Shown here: positions 12,904-25,835 of the stretch, piece after piece
Numbering within the stretch: the stretch's first letter is position 1
Layout: each line of letters opens with the position of its first letter
Source: Piromyces finnis
Taxonomy: Eukaryota; Neocallimastigomycota; Neocallimastigomycetes; Neocallimastigales; Neocallimastigaceae
Direction: 5' to 3'
Assembly: GCA_002104945.1 (NCBI GenBank)
Contig: MCFH01000025.1
Coordinates: forward strand, 496,001-560,000
DNA length: 64,000 bases
Made by a program: the position numbers and the translations under genes
The notes under the pieces: generated by a model
What the model was told of the DNA's origin: nothing
Seen by the model: only the letters and a program-made list of their open reading frames with translations
Database searches by the model: none

Positions 12904-14255
12904 TTAAGCATTAACGTTTTGTTGCTTCCATTCATTGCCATTCTTAGAATTGAACATTATGCGATTTGGTGGGAACATACCACGTTGTGTATAATCTACA
13001 TCAGTAACTTTAAATACTAATAAACAAAAGTTATCTAATGCAGAATTATGAATAGTTTCCATATCTGAATTATTAGTATTTTTACTAAGCTTTCCTCCAA
13101 AAGCATTCATCTATTTTTCAATTTAAATTATATGTATATATATTAGATAGGTGAGAATTTATTATTATTAAATACTAAATAAAAAGAGTTTAAAGTATTT
13201 AAATTCTATTTTTTTTTTATTAAATAATAATTATTTTATAAAAAAAATTAAATTATATATAATTACAGCTGGAGAAGATGTTGCTGATGAAACAATTGAA
13301 CCACTTTTATGTAAACTAGTTTCTTTAATAGCATCAAGTGTCTTATATTTATATCCAATATCAATACTTGATACAGCTGGTACTTTAATTGTATTTGTGT
13401 CATTATATACTGACCATGATCCTTGACCATTACCAACTTCTGTAACAGAAGGAATACCTGGCTCTGGCCATGTAAATGAAGCTCTATATTCTGAAGAAAT
13501 TTTTTGCCATACTCTAATTCTTTCATCTTCCCAAAATTCTTCTGCTGACATTTCACTTCTTATATTAATACGACGTGGTGGTGTTCCAAAACGGTATGAT
13601 AATGCTGGTGCAGCAACAATATATATACGACCAGTAAATATATATGTTTCTTTAGTTTTTGGCATTTCCCTAATAACAACAATAATAATAACATTTATTT
13701 GAATATGATAAGTTTTATTGAATTCTTTTTTTTTTTTTTTTTAAATAATATTTCCATTTTTTTTTTTTTAATTTATTAATTACATTGCAACAACATGAGT
13801 AGAGTTAGAACTTTTTACTACTGACATTAGGTTTGCATTTCGAGTAGCTCCAGTAAATATAAGAACTCTTTGGTCAGTACTTAATAAACTTTGAAAAACT
13901 ATTGGTTGAACCATTGGTACACCGTTTTTTACAGATGAGAGCATTACTCTAACTATTAATTACAATTAAAGATATTATAATTTTCAATAAATATTTTTTA
14001 TAATTTAATTATTATAGAATCGTTCTTTATGTATAATTATTAGGGGTTTTTTTTTTCTTCTGTTACTATATTATCACTTTTGTATTTTTTTTTTATTTTT
14101 CAATAAGTAATTCTTAATTTCATTTAGATATTAATAAAATGAATCACAATAGTGTGTATATATATTGCTACTTTACCTGGTTCCTTGTTACTATTTATAG
14201 AATTATAATGAATACTTTTTTGTAAATATTCACTCCATGGAATTCTTTCAGTCAT
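12904..14255 (-). CDS. Pyridoxamine 5'-phosphate oxidase-like FMN-binding protein (Alr4036 type)
   Basis: Exons: 14255-14177, 13952-13784, 13669-13267 and 13110-12904. They total 858 nt, giving 285 aa, all in phase. The N-terminal half has the split-barrel flavin-binding pattern of the Alr4036-type family: IPWSEYLQKSI at the start, GVPMVQPIVFQ, LIFTGATRNANLMSVVKSS and ETYIFTGRIYIV. It is followed by a conserved segment with ERIRVWQKIS and FTWPEPG, typical of eukaryotic members. The C-terminal piece has FCLLVFKVTDVDYTQRG and FPPNRIMF, corresponding to the family's closing strand. Enzymatic activity on pyridoxamine phosphate is not proven for this family, so only an FMN-dependent oxidase-like role is inferred. 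No signal peptide was seen; it is probably cytosolic. Confidence 0.88.
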
Positions 14256-15885
14256 TTTGATATTATTTTATTTTAAAATCTTTGATGATACTTTTTTAGT
14301 TGATTACTTTTATTGTAGTTTATTATGTGAAACACTAAAATTGATGTTATTATTATAAATCCTGATATCTATTAATTATATATATTAATTACAATAAAAG
14401 GGAATGAATAAATAAGAATAATAACATATTATAATTAATATAAAATATATCAAATTTTAATCTATTATATTTTTATTTTAAATTTAAATATAGTTATTAT
14501 ATAAATATATTCGTTTATACTTTTTTTTTTTTTTAAATATATTACCTTTTTATATAATTCTAAAATTTATTAACGATAGTATTACAATTTTTTATATTCT
14601 TAAATATCTCCAGGAATTACGAATATAAAAGGATTTACTTTTTTTTTTATTTATGCTTTTTTATTATTATTATTATTTTTTAATAATAATATTAATATTT
14701 TCCGTTTTTTTTTTATATTTTTTTTTTATTTTAATTTGGTGTGTGTGTTATTAACTTGAAACAAAGTTTTTTAACCATGTTTAAATAATATAATTAAATA
14801 TTAACCAATATATTATAAAAAATTTAAATAATATTATTTTAATAAATTATAAATATATTAAATAATAAATAATGAAGTTTTTAAAAAGAGACCATTTTTA
14901 ATATAAAAATTAATATTAAAATAATATATTTAGAAACAACTTAATATATAATTTAATTAATAATTAAATCTATGTAAAACTTTTTATATTTTAATTTATC
15001 TTTATTTTTAATTTATAATTAGCTGACGTGCTATAAAACGAAGAAAAAAATAATATAAATACTTTAATTGAATTGCATATAATATTAAAAAAAAATACAT
15101 TATTCCTTTTCAATTATTTTTATATCCTCTATTAAATGCTATTTTGATTGTAGTTTGATAATTATTATAATGAATTTGCTAGTGTCAATGAATGTTGTAC
15201 AAAAATAAAAATTATCCAATCAACCATTTTTATTAATTAATTAATATAAAAATATTAAATTTTATTTTTTATTAAAAAATTTATGAAAAATTGATCTTAA
15301 TTACATTTTTCTTTAAAAAGGATGTAACACAACAAAGAAAAACCATAAAGTTTATAATAATAAAACAAAGAAACTCTTTTGTTATATTTTTAAATCTTAT
15401 GTATTAAAATAAAGAAAGAAATTAGTTTATTTTTAAATCTTATGTAAATATATTTTATTTAAAAAAAAGAAATTAGTTTAGATAAAATAAAAAAAATAAT
15501 AATAAACCATTTATAAAATAATTTTATTAAAAACATATAAATGCACATGATTAAATATAGGATTATACATATTAATATTCAATATTGACCTTTTTTTTAA
15601 TTTTATCTAGAATGTTAAAATGTGTGAGGAAAGTGGTGTGAAATAGAGGAAAAGTATATTTATATTTAAAATTTATATAAAAGAATTAATATTCTATATA
15701 AAGATAGATCATACAATTTTATTCAACCAAAAAAGAAAAAAAATTATCTTATTATACATTTATATTTAATACTATGTTGTTAAATATAGAAATATACGCC
15801 ATTATATCATCTTGTCAAAAAATATACTTTATAAATTATTATACCTTAATTTTATTAATAATTATTTAAAAACTTATTAAACCAC

Positions 15886-15927
15886 CATTGGAGCTAACTC
15901 TGATCGATGGGAGAAATGCACTCGGAA

Positions 15928-15965
<38 letters not shown>
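15886..15965 (+). mobile_element. Short GC-richer stub ending in a 35-nt poly(A): retroposed or SINE-like remnant
   Basis: In an AT desert, about 45 nt of balanced composition (gagctaactctgatcgatgg, then on to cactcggaagtt) runs directly into 35 adenines (15931-15965). This is the layout of the 3' end of a retroposed RNA. The parent RNA is not identified. CTCGGAAGTTAA loosely recalls the 5S rRNA core, but the match is too short to rely on. Confidence 0.35.
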
Positions 15966-15967
<2 letters not shown>

Positions 15968-17567
15968 TATTAATACTAGAAAAAATAATAATTAAATGGA
16001 TCATACATTTACATAATTATTTATACATTTTTTGAATTGTAGAAATAAGTAATGTAATGTAATTGAATTTCCTAATTATAAATATAATAAATATTTATGA
16101 CTTTATTATAAATAGAAAAAGAAAATAAATGGTTATAATGATGTTTTGAATATACAGATATTAATATATATATATATATTTAAAATGCTAATATGAACAT
16201 TAATTTTCTTTATTATAGAAATCATTTTATAAAAAGGATACATAAATGATGATGTAATTTCATATGATGAGTTTAAAACAATAATATTTTATTTATAAAT
16301 TAAGTAGTAAATTAGGGATATTGTAAAAAATAGAATAGAATAGAATATATATAATATTTTAATACTAAAATATTTTAATATTTCCTAATTATAAGAGATT
16401 CTAATGCCTTAATTCTTTATATAAATATATTGAACTGTATACTTTTTTTATATAAATTATCAATTTTGGCTAATATGATATCTATTTTTATTGTAAATAT
16501 TGAAAAACTTAAAAATATTGATGAAAGAAAATAGAATTATTTAATAATTTAATGAAAATCCTAAATATTGACAATAATGATCAATTCTAAAAGTTTGTAA
16601 TTGCTATCATACTAATAAATATATATATTATAAACATTAATTTTATCAAGTACAAAATCATTTAACTAATTAATATAAAAACAAAGGTATTATTAGAAGG
16701 AAAAGAAGTGTTCTAATAATCATAAGAAAATATAATATAATAAATGAATGCAATATAAATTAAATATCTATTGAAATAATATTCATTTATAATGTATAAA
16801 AAGTAATTATTGATCATTATATTGGAAAATGATATGGCTAATACAATAAAAACATTATAATAAGTAATTATTAAAAGAGAAATAAATTATAATCAATTAG
16901 AATGCTTTTCAAATGCTTCATGGTTATTAAGTCATAGAGTTTCTAAAAAAAAATGATCAAACTACAATAAAGTATTGATATAACCTGATCCCATTTCCTC
17001 TAAATGAATTATATATATATATATATAAAATTAGTATAAACATACTTATTCAATATAAATATAATGGAAAAATAAAAGAAATTTAATACTGCATAAAATT
17101 ATGTTGATAAAACATAAATATATTCTTTTATTAAATTATTTATACTTTGATAGATGATCACATTGTTTCATGTTTATTTTCCAATATTTTATGTAGTTTT
17201 AAATAAATAAGTTTTATTAATAATAAAAGTTTTTTTTTATTTTATTTTATTATTATTTTTTTTAAACTAGACAAAACAAAAAAATAAAGAAAGATGCTTC
17301 TAATAAAAAAAAAATAAATTCATTGTCATGAAAGTGGTCTAGATTTTTTTTTTTACAATATTAAAAATTAAATTTAAAGTTTTAGAATGTCAGAACCCTT
17401 CAATTGTAACTTTAATTTATAATAAAATTAAATTCTTTTAAAGAACTTTTTGTTATATTTTTTAATAAAAAAATTTTTTTTTTCTTTCGTTTATTCCTTA
17501 ATTTAAAATAGCCAATCATTTTTAAATTAAAAAATAATCTAATTAATTTTTATTTTGGATGGAAGAG

Positions 17568-17575
17568 TATAAAAG
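17568..17575 (+). promoter_or_regulatory. TATA box of the secreted Cys-rich gene
   Basis: TATAAAAG lies about 130 bp upstream of the ATG at 17706. It sits in a purine-rich, less A/T-extreme stretch and is followed by an A-rich leader. The same motif precedes other secreted genes in this window. Confidence 0.55.
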
Positions 17576-17705
17576 AAGGAAAGAGCGTCCCATATTTTGA
17601 ACCATAAAAAAATAAAACAAAACAATTATATCTAATATATTTAGAAAAAAAATAAAATAAAAAACTATTTCTTATCACTATTATAAACAAATAAACAAAT
17701 ACAAA

Positions 17706-18488
17706 ATGAAGTGTGCTACTAAGTTTTTAACTTTACTTGCTGTTTCTTCCGCTTTTGCTTACACTATTCCAATGGAAAAGAGAAATGAATTTGATTACTT
17801 CGATTCAAGCTCTTTCCCAATTAAGAAGGAATGTATGGATGCTCTTGAAAAGTACGATACAAAAGGATGCTCTTATGATGACATATACGTTGATTTCGAT
17901 CGTTCTTGTAAGACTTTAAATTCTAAAAAGTGCCAAAAAATCTTTAATCTTAAATTAACTGAAATTCCTGAATGCCAAAGTTCAAACAAGGAAACTCTTG
18001 AAATTATGGAAGACTACCTTAGTATACAAAGAATTTCTGTTAAGTTTATGTGTTCAAGGGATGAAAATAATAATATTTGTCCAATTAGTATCTTTGAAGA
18101 AGATAGAGCTGAAAACTTGAGTGAAGAAGATCAAATTAAGCTTGTTAATAAGCTTATCAATGACAATTGTAAATCTAAAAAGTGTACTAATGCCATTACA
18201 GAATATATTGATGAAATAGAAAAAATTGAAAAGAAGTTAAGAAATTCTATGAAAAGTAAAATGAATGAAAATGTTATGAATGAAATTCAATCAAAGGTTA
18301 AAAGACAATTTACCTCAGCTGATGTTGATCTCGGAATGGAAGAAGTTGTTACAAAGTTCAAAGATTATGTTAAATCTGAAAAATGTACTTCACAATTTGG
18401 CGGTATTGTAGAAACTACTGAACCAAGTAATGAACCAGAAGCTGAAAAAACCAAGAAAACTAGAAAGTGTATTGTTAGAAAAAATTAA
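17706..18488 (+). CDS. Secreted cysteine-rich protein, lineage-specific, function unknown
   Basis: A single exon of 260 aa. Residues 1-18 form a clear signal peptide ending AFA. The mature part has eleven Cys, largely spaced as pairs, consistent with disulfide bonding outside the cell. It is rich in Lys and Glu with helical stretches at about 125-205 and ends in a Thr/Glu/Lys tail. Codon use (AAG, TTC, CTT, GCT) is more GC-ending than in intron-bearing neighbours, suggesting strong expression. I do not recognise a characterised family. Helical Cys-rich secreted proteins of this style are common in anaerobic fungi, but no enzymatic motif is visible. Confidence 0.8.
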   Translation: MKCATKFLTLLAVSSAFAYTIPMEKRNEFDYFDSSSFPIKKECMDALEKYDTKGCSYDDIYVDFDRSCKTLNSKKCQKIFNLKLTEIPECQSSNKETLEIMEDYLSIQRISVKFMCSRDENNNICPISIFEEDRAENLSEEDQIKLVNKLINDNCKSKKCTNAITEYIDEIEKIEKKLRNSMKSKMNENVMNEIQSKVKRQFTSADVDLGMEEVVTKFKDYVKSEKCTSQFGGIVETTEPSNEPEAEKTKKTRKCIVRKN

Positions 18489-19699
18489 ATAAATAATTTT
18501 TTTTTACAATATTATAATCTTAGAGATTATTAAAAACTATGTAGTTAGAATAAATAAAAATTAATTAAATGATAGATTATATTGTTTAGATCTTAGTTTT
18601 TATATTCAAACTAAAAAAAAAAAAAGTTAAAAAAAGAAAAAACAAAAGCACAAAACAAAAATAAAATAAAAAAGAAAAAACAAAAGCATAAATAAAAAAA
18701 AAAATAAAAATTAAATATATCTTGTACGAAACAATTTTTTATTTTGTGTTTTAATATTGTATTTTTGAGTAAATTTTATGTTTTACTTTAATAGAGAAAG
18801 GAAGAGGATATATTTATGAAAAATATTAAAATGAGAATAAACCTTAAAGATATGCAAACAAGTATTTTTATTCAAATTGCGTTTAATAAATTATTTTTTA
18901 TAAACCTTTTATAATAGAATTATTTCTAGGGTTTGTTATTGTATTTATTCAATATAAAACTTTTTTTTTTTTTTTAAATTATAAAAATTATTTATTCATG
19001 AATTAATATTAAAAAAAAAAAAAAAAAAAAGAAAACTAAGAAATTTTATTTAAAATGATGAATGCCTATTCTTTCATGATAGTATTATAGTTTTTGATGA
19101 ATGGAAACATAAATGCTTGAATAAATAAAATTTTCAAAATTCAGCATTAATAAAGAAGGAAATTATGACGCTTGGCTAGAATTTAATGGATTTAAGAAAA
19201 AATTTTATAATTTTGTAGAGTCTACTCATGATGACAATATTGATTTTTATACTATTATTAAATGATGGTAAACTTTTGAATTTTTTTTTTTTTTTTTTAA
19301 TTCACATAAATATTTAAATGTTTTTATTTTAGAAAATAATAAACAATATAAACAATATTAATAAAAACTCATAAAAAAAAAAAATTGACGTTACTAGATT
19401 CAACAAAATTTAGAAATAATTTTGTATTATTATTATTATTATTTTTATCAGTTTTTTATTATCGAAATAATAAATTGTATTAATTATTTACATATTCTAT
19501 TGTTGAAAATAATCATCTATAATTCATAATATAAATTCTATTATAAAAATTAAAAAACGATTAAAAACTAATAAGCCTTTTTTTTTTTTTTTTATCTTTT
19601 TAAATGAAATAAAAAATATTTATGATACAGTATAAAACTTTAAAATGATAAATAAATTGAATGAAAAAAAGAATATGAAATACAATTTTTTTTTTAAAT
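18489..19699. other. Intergenic region with a possible coding remnant
   Basis: A/T-rich with poly(A) and poly(T) runs between convergent genes. A short + strand open piece at about 19122-19266 reads as non-repetitive protein (for example EGNYDAWLEFNGFKKKF) and then stops. It has no ATG in context and no recognised family, so it may be a gene fragment. Confidence 0.4.
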
Positions 19700-21121
19700 T
19701 TACTTAAGATAGCGACAAACTTCAAGATCAATTAAACACCAATCATGCTTTTCAAGACTCCATTTACCAGATGCATTTTCTTCGACAACAATACAGGATC
19801 TTTTACAGCATGGGTAACCTCCAACACCCATGCAATTACTAGTACATGTACTTGGAATACCACACCATTTACCATCTTCAACACCCCATTTTCCTGAAGC
19901 ATCTTTAAGAATAATATCACAAGATTTACAACATTTATAACCTAATTTTTCAGACCAACATGAGCCATTATTAGTGTTTGTGGTAATGTTGGTGTTAGTA
20001 GTGGTATTGTTATTTTTATTTGGGGTAGTAGTATTAGTATTACTGGTGTTGTTATTGTTAGTAGTATTAGTATTGGTGTTACTATTAGTAGTAGTGTTAG
20101 TTTTGTTAGAAAGAGAAGCAGCTTTAGTTGATTTTAAAACATTTAAAAGAGCGTTATATTGAGCCTTTGGCTTGTAACTACCATCGAAAAGTAAACCTCT
20201 TTTGTCTTGACCTAACCAACTATCTGGATCACCAACACCCCAAACAAGGAAACCAGTACAGCAAGAATTTGAAAGACAAGCTTTTAAGGCATTACTGAAG
20301 ACTTGTCCTTGTTTGTTTTGTTCATCACCACTATTACAAGCACCTTGACAACTGACATCAAGTTCAGTAATATGGACTTCAAGACCTAACTTACAGTAAC
20401 GTCCAATTAAATCAGTAATTTTACTAAGTTGTGGTTGATTTTGGACACTAACGTGATATTGAATACCAACACCATCAATTGGAATATTACGCTTTTTCAT
20501 ATCAGCAACAAATTGATATACAGATTCACTCTTACCGTAAATACCTTCAGTATTATAATCATTGTAGAAAAGTTTTACTTTTGGATCTACTTGACGAGCA
20601 GTTTTAAAAGCAAGATCAATGAAATCCTTGTTCTTTTGATAAAGGAATGAATTACGGAACTTCCAACCATTACCATTAGAACTATCATCAATAGCTTCGT
20701 TAACAACATCCCAAGCATCAATTTTACCTTCATAATGTTTAAGAACTGTAGTAATGTGATTAATAATTGAATTTCTCATAGTTTGAGAATCTTCAGATTG
20801 AATCCAATTTGGAGCCATTGAGTGCCAAATTAAAGCGTGACCTCTAAAAGCCATACCTAATTCATTTGCTTTTTTAAGATGGTTATCACAATCGTTAAAA
20901 TTAAATCTTCCTTTTGAACCTTGAATACTAACAAATTTACAAGCATTTTCAGCTACCATATAATTGAAAGCTTTCATTGCATTAACGTAATTTCCATTGT
21001 TATAATGCATAGTGTTTGTAGCAACACCAATTCTAAATCCATTTGAATAATCTTTTAAAAGTTCATAAGCTTCAGCAGAAGCTGCTAATGCAGACAATAA
21101 TATAGCTTTGTTGAATTTCAT
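19700..21121 (-). CDS. GH10 endo-1,4-beta-xylanase with two C-terminal fungal dockerins
   Basis: A secreted enzyme that cleaves beta-1,4-xylan, built to dock into the fungal cellulosome. A single exon encodes 473 aa. Residues 1-18 are the signal peptide (ending AEA). The GH10 barrel spans about 20-332: FRGHALIWHS corresponds to the conserved strand-3 region, WDVVNEAID carries the acid/base Glu142, and ITELDV carries the nucleophile Glu253. A Thr/Asn-rich linker (about 335-387) with N-glycosylation sequons leads to two CBM10-like dockerins, residues 388-426 and 430-469, each Cys-rich with a G-K-W core and a second aromatic (KWC and DWC). Such paired dockerins are characteristic of Neocallimastigomycota cellulosomal enzymes. 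Intronless coding and GC-ending codons fit strong expression, and the fungal GH10s of this group are usually thought bacterial in origin. Confidence 0.95.
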   Translation of the reverse strand: MKFNKAILLSALAASAEAYELLKDYSNGFRIGVATNTMHYNNGNYVNAMKAFNYMVAENACKFVSIQGSKGRFNFNDCDNHLKKANELGMAFRGHALIWHSMAPNWIQSEDSQTMRNSIINHITTVLKHYEGKIDAWDVVNEAIDDSSNGNGWKFRNSFLYQKNKDFIDLAFKTARQVDPKVKLFYNDYNTEGIYGKSESVYQFVADMKKRNIPIDGVGIQYHVSVQNQPQLSKITDLIGRYCKLGLEVHITELDVSCQGACNSGDEQNKQGQVFSNALKACLSNSCCTGFLVWGVGDPDSWLGQDKRGLLFDGSYKPKAQYNALLNVLKSTKAASLSNKTNTTTNSNTNTNTTNNNNTSNTNTTTPNKNNNTTTNTNITTNTNNGSCWSEKLGYKCCKSCDIILKDASGKWGVEDGKWCGIPSTCTSNCMGVGGYPCCKRSCIVVEENASGKWSLEKHDWCLIDLEVCRYLK

Positions 21122-23242
21122 TTTGTTATTTTCTTTTTATTTAAAAATATATATACACTTTTATTTAAAAATTATTTTAAAATTTCAAATAAATTTTAAA
21201 TAGGACTTAAATAATCAATTATAATTATATAAATAAATATTTTATAAATAAGAAAAAATATTTCTTAAAAAAAAAAAAAGAAAAATCACAATTTATAAAT
21301 AATTTTTATTATATATTAATCTGCCGCAAAATTCATCAAACTTTCATATCCACCGTGATATTCATTTTTTTAAAAAAGATTCTAATTAAATTAAAAATAA
21401 ATTAATTTTTAAAATAATATATATTTAAATTAAATTAATATTAGTTAAAGTTGTTAAATCATAATATTAAATGTTTTAATAAAAGTTATTAACTTCATAT
21501 ATAATTGTATACATTTATATATTGTTTTATTTAATATATAAATGTAATGTTACACAGTAATATATTTTTTTTTTCTTTGAAAATCATTTATATTTGTTTG
21601 ATTGTTATAAGATTTGATTAAAACAGTTGTGTTTTATTATGGAAATAAAAAAACACTATAATAATTAAAGTATTAATACTTGTTCTTTTTTATTTTTTTT
21701 TAATTAAAATAAAAAAATTATATATAAAATTTATACCATATACAACAACTGTTAATACCTAAAATTATAAAATTATGAATTAAAATATAAATTATCAAAT
21801 GAAGCAACATTAAGTAAGTTTTTAACCAACTTTAATATTAAATAATAATTATTTTTATATTTGTTTTTAATAGCTATTTAAAAATGATTTACATAACATT
21901 TTAAACATTTTAATTATTTGTCACATCTAAATAAATTAAAATAAATTAATTCTTTTTAATTTATTCAGATATTATATTTTGACAATATATTAATAATATA
22001 TTATTAATAAAAAGATGGGTTTTTTTGTGGAAAGATATAAACTTTATTTAATATATAAATTTTTATTTTAATGATAAAATCTATAAATATATTAAATATT
22101 TTAATAATATATTAAATATACTATTCCAAAAAAACAAAAAGCCAAAAAAATAACAAAATTATTATTATTTCCACTTTTACTTCCACTATACCACATACAC
22201 CATTATCATTACTATACCTACTAATACTCTTTTAATATTACATAAATAATGTAAATTCTTTTTTTTTCTTTTAAATAGATATTGCATACAAGTTTAATAG
22301 CGAAAATGTGCTTTTATATTTTGTTAATCATCGTGTAACCAAATTCATGTTAAATTTAAAATAAAAAATTGAAATTAAATTAAAAATATCATTGAAATTA
22401 TATTAAATAAATGTCAATTTTCTAACCCTTTATATTTCAAATCAAAATAAGGGATAAATATTTTATCTTTCTAAATATTTAAACTCTCAAATTGATTTTA
22501 AAATGTATTCTTTTTAGAAAAGAACTGTTTATAAATTTATATATTTATGAAGAAAAGAAAAAATGATTGATTTATAATGTTTTCAAAACAGATAAAAATC
22601 TTATATTGTGAGACTTTTAGAATTCTATATTAATATTTTATTGGTATATCCATCTAGTATTATTAGTATAATACATAAATTTCTTTTGCATACTCTTTTT
22701 TTTTTTTTTTTTTTTGATTTGCTTAAATGATTAATCAATTATTATGGGCTATTATTTAAAAATGAAGAGAGTAAAATTTTTAAAAAATTAATAAATTTGA
22801 AATTAAATTGTAAAATGTAATAAAATTTAGTAAATGAAAACAGCATAATGGACAACAGGATAGAATGATACAAAGTTTAAAAAAAAGTTTTCACTTTAAA
22901 CTTTTAAGTACAACATGCTTATATAATGTATTTATTCTAGGACACTCCAAGAAAAAACTCTGGATTTTTCAAATTAATATTTTAATATTTCCAAATCCCA
23001 AAAACTTGTAATTATTTGTTATAAATAATTTTAAGTTTTAAAATTAATTAGTTAGGATAATAATAGTTTTAATTTCATTACCTTCATACCATATTAACAA
23101 CGATATGGTGTATAAGTAAAATTGAAATTTAATAACATAATTATATATTATTATTTATTATTTATGAAAATTTGTTGGGAAAATATTAAATAATGTTTAG
23201 GATATTATTGAAATATATCATTATTTTAAAAATATCAGAATT

Positions 23243-24240
23243 GTCACGACCTTGCCGAGTGACACAAATATGATAATATGATAATATATAAAAATACAAA
23301 GTTTCTTATTAGATTAAACGAATTTATATATCTATATATATTTATCCATAAAATAAAATAAAATCTTTATGAATACGTGAGGATATATATGGTATCAAAT
23401 CGAAAGCCATACATATACTAAGAAAGCATCTTAAAAAAATTGCAATTGATTATTTAAAAACAATCATATCTTGTAAACCAATATCGACTTTAGTTAAATT
23501 CATGTTTATTTGAAAATATGTTTACTAGTGAGTACCGCTCCATTCAGACAATATCTCAATATCTTTTAAAGTAATATCAATTTTCCTAGGGGTTCATAAG
23601 TTATTGCAATCAAAGACTTTATTTTAAAATAAAATAATTAAATTATATGAATAATTACTTTTTCTTCTTATAAAAAATAAATAATTTTAACATGATAAAT
23701 TTATTTTTTTCAAATTAAAATGGCCATCAAGAGCCTTTTTATATATATAAAGTAATTCTTAAATTCGTGGTGGTATATTCATTAATATCATTCTTTTAAT
23801 TAAATTTGTCCTAACATCGTTTTATAGTTAGTTATATCACAAGATTTTGGTAATCTTGTATTTTAAAATAATTTTTGTGTATTTTCGAATACTCCAATTA
23901 GATTGGCGATTATGGATTTACTTATAGTAAAGATGTTGATATTGTTTGACTACGCAGATTCTAAAATTTTGAAAACGTATAGCTAATGTACTTCATATTT
24001 CCACGAAGTTCAAAACTTTTGATTTTAAAATCGTAGCTAATAACATTATTGTAATAGAAAGTTAGTTCTCAAACGAATATACCTACATTTTCATAATTTT
24101 ATTACTTTTAACTAAATTTGAAATTATTATTAGCAGAAGTATGGTAGTAATAATGTTTTTATAAAAACTTTAATCTTCATATAATAAATAGAAAAATAAA
24201 GGGCTATATATTAACTTATTTGTAATATTTTCTTATGCAA
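23243..24240. mobile_element. Mixed-composition island, possible degraded LTR or other mobile element
   Basis: It starts with tgtcacgaccttgccgagtg followed by acac, in which TGTCAC and GTGACA form a terminal-type inverted repeat. TGT-initial ends are usual for LTRs. The following kilobase is less A/T-extreme than its flanks and lacks homopolymers, yet it has no frame longer than a few dozen codons. No RT or integrase motif was found, and no target duplication could be fixed, so the class is uncertain. Confidence 0.3.
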
Positions 24241-24268
24241 CAACACTGTGATTTGGTGAAAAAAGAAC

Positions 24269-24445
<177 letters not shown>

Positions 24446-24858
24446 TTTTGTTATTATTTAATGAAGTATTCATTTTTTTTTTAATTAATTAAAATATTAA
24501 ATTAATTAGTGTGTAACCAAAATTTCTTGTATAAAATTAAAAGAATCAAAATAATTATTCAGGTTTTCTTTAAAAAAAAAAAAAAGAATTATATTCATTA
24601 AATTTTTATAAAAAAATCGTAAAAAATAAACAAACAAAAAAAGAATTAATAAAACTTTTATATACTACTTTTTAAAGTATTAATATTGTATATTATCAAT
24701 ATAATCATATCTATCTAAAATAATTTCTATATTTTTATATTTACCATTTAATAATTAAGGTATATAAATAATGAATATTTAAATCACAATTATTTTTTAA
24801 AAGTAATACTAATTAACAAAATTCAATGTATATAAAGATTTTTAATATTTGAATCAAT

Positions 24859-25777
24859 ATGGAAAACAATAAAGGTTAATATACAGGAACTATTATAATA
24901 AGCCTTCTAAGGGTTTTATATACGCTTTAAAACTAAAATAAATAATAAAAAGTTTTATATTTTAACATTACCTATACATTATTTATTATTTAATATTGTT
25001 AATTAGAATTTATTGAGATATTAAAAAATAATTTAACCGATACAAATCATGAACTTGTTGGGGATTATTTTTATGAATGGAAAATTGAAAATTGGAGCAA
25101 AATATCCAATGAAACATGTGTATGTAGCCCATATTTTGAAGCTTATGGTCATAGATGGTAATTTTTAAGTACTATATATATTTAATTGTAAAAAATAGTT
25201 AAACAATTATAATACATTATAATACTTATTTATACTAATATATATATAATTTTAATTAATTTCAACATTTAATTAATATATAAAGGAAATTGGAATTATA
25301 TCCCAAAGGCGTTGATGATTTTTATAATGAATATGTTTCACTTTATTTGAATAGGGATAATGAAAAAGATGATTGTGGTGTTCATATTCCAGTCAATCGA
25401 GTATTCTTTATTAGAAATTATAATGATAAATATTGTTATCGTTCTGCAAGTAAATATATATATATATTTTTTATTTTATTTTTATTTCTTTATTTTTTTT
25501 TCAAGTATCATATGAAAAGTTGCTAATATACATTAATAATTAAATTCTTTATTTTAAAATATTTAGCATTACCAATTGAATATTTAAGTAAATCAATTCC
25601 TTCTTGTGGTCATCCAAATTTAATAAAAAAAACGGAATTGTTTACTAAAACTCAATATTCAAATAAACCTTTAATTGAAAATAATAAATGTATTGTTGGA
25701 GTGTATTTCCAAATTTACAAAAAAGAACAAGGTTTGTTTTATATATATATATATATAAACATAAAATAAAAATATTA

Positions 25778-25835
<58 letters not shown>

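Larger units (their letters stand above)
14256..17705. other. 3.4-kb AT-rich intergenic desert
   Basis: Between the divergent PNPOx-like (-) and Cys-rich secreted (+) genes. It is very A/T-rich with short (TA)n and (GAATA)n patches (near 16330). Apart from the poly(A)-ended stub at 15886-15965 and the TATA box at 17568, I see no gene, and no ORF shows domain character. Confidence 0.6.

Noticed and set aside
20429-20650. 73-residue plus-strand ORF opposite GH10
   Set aside because: Antisense shadow inside a complete GH10 reading.
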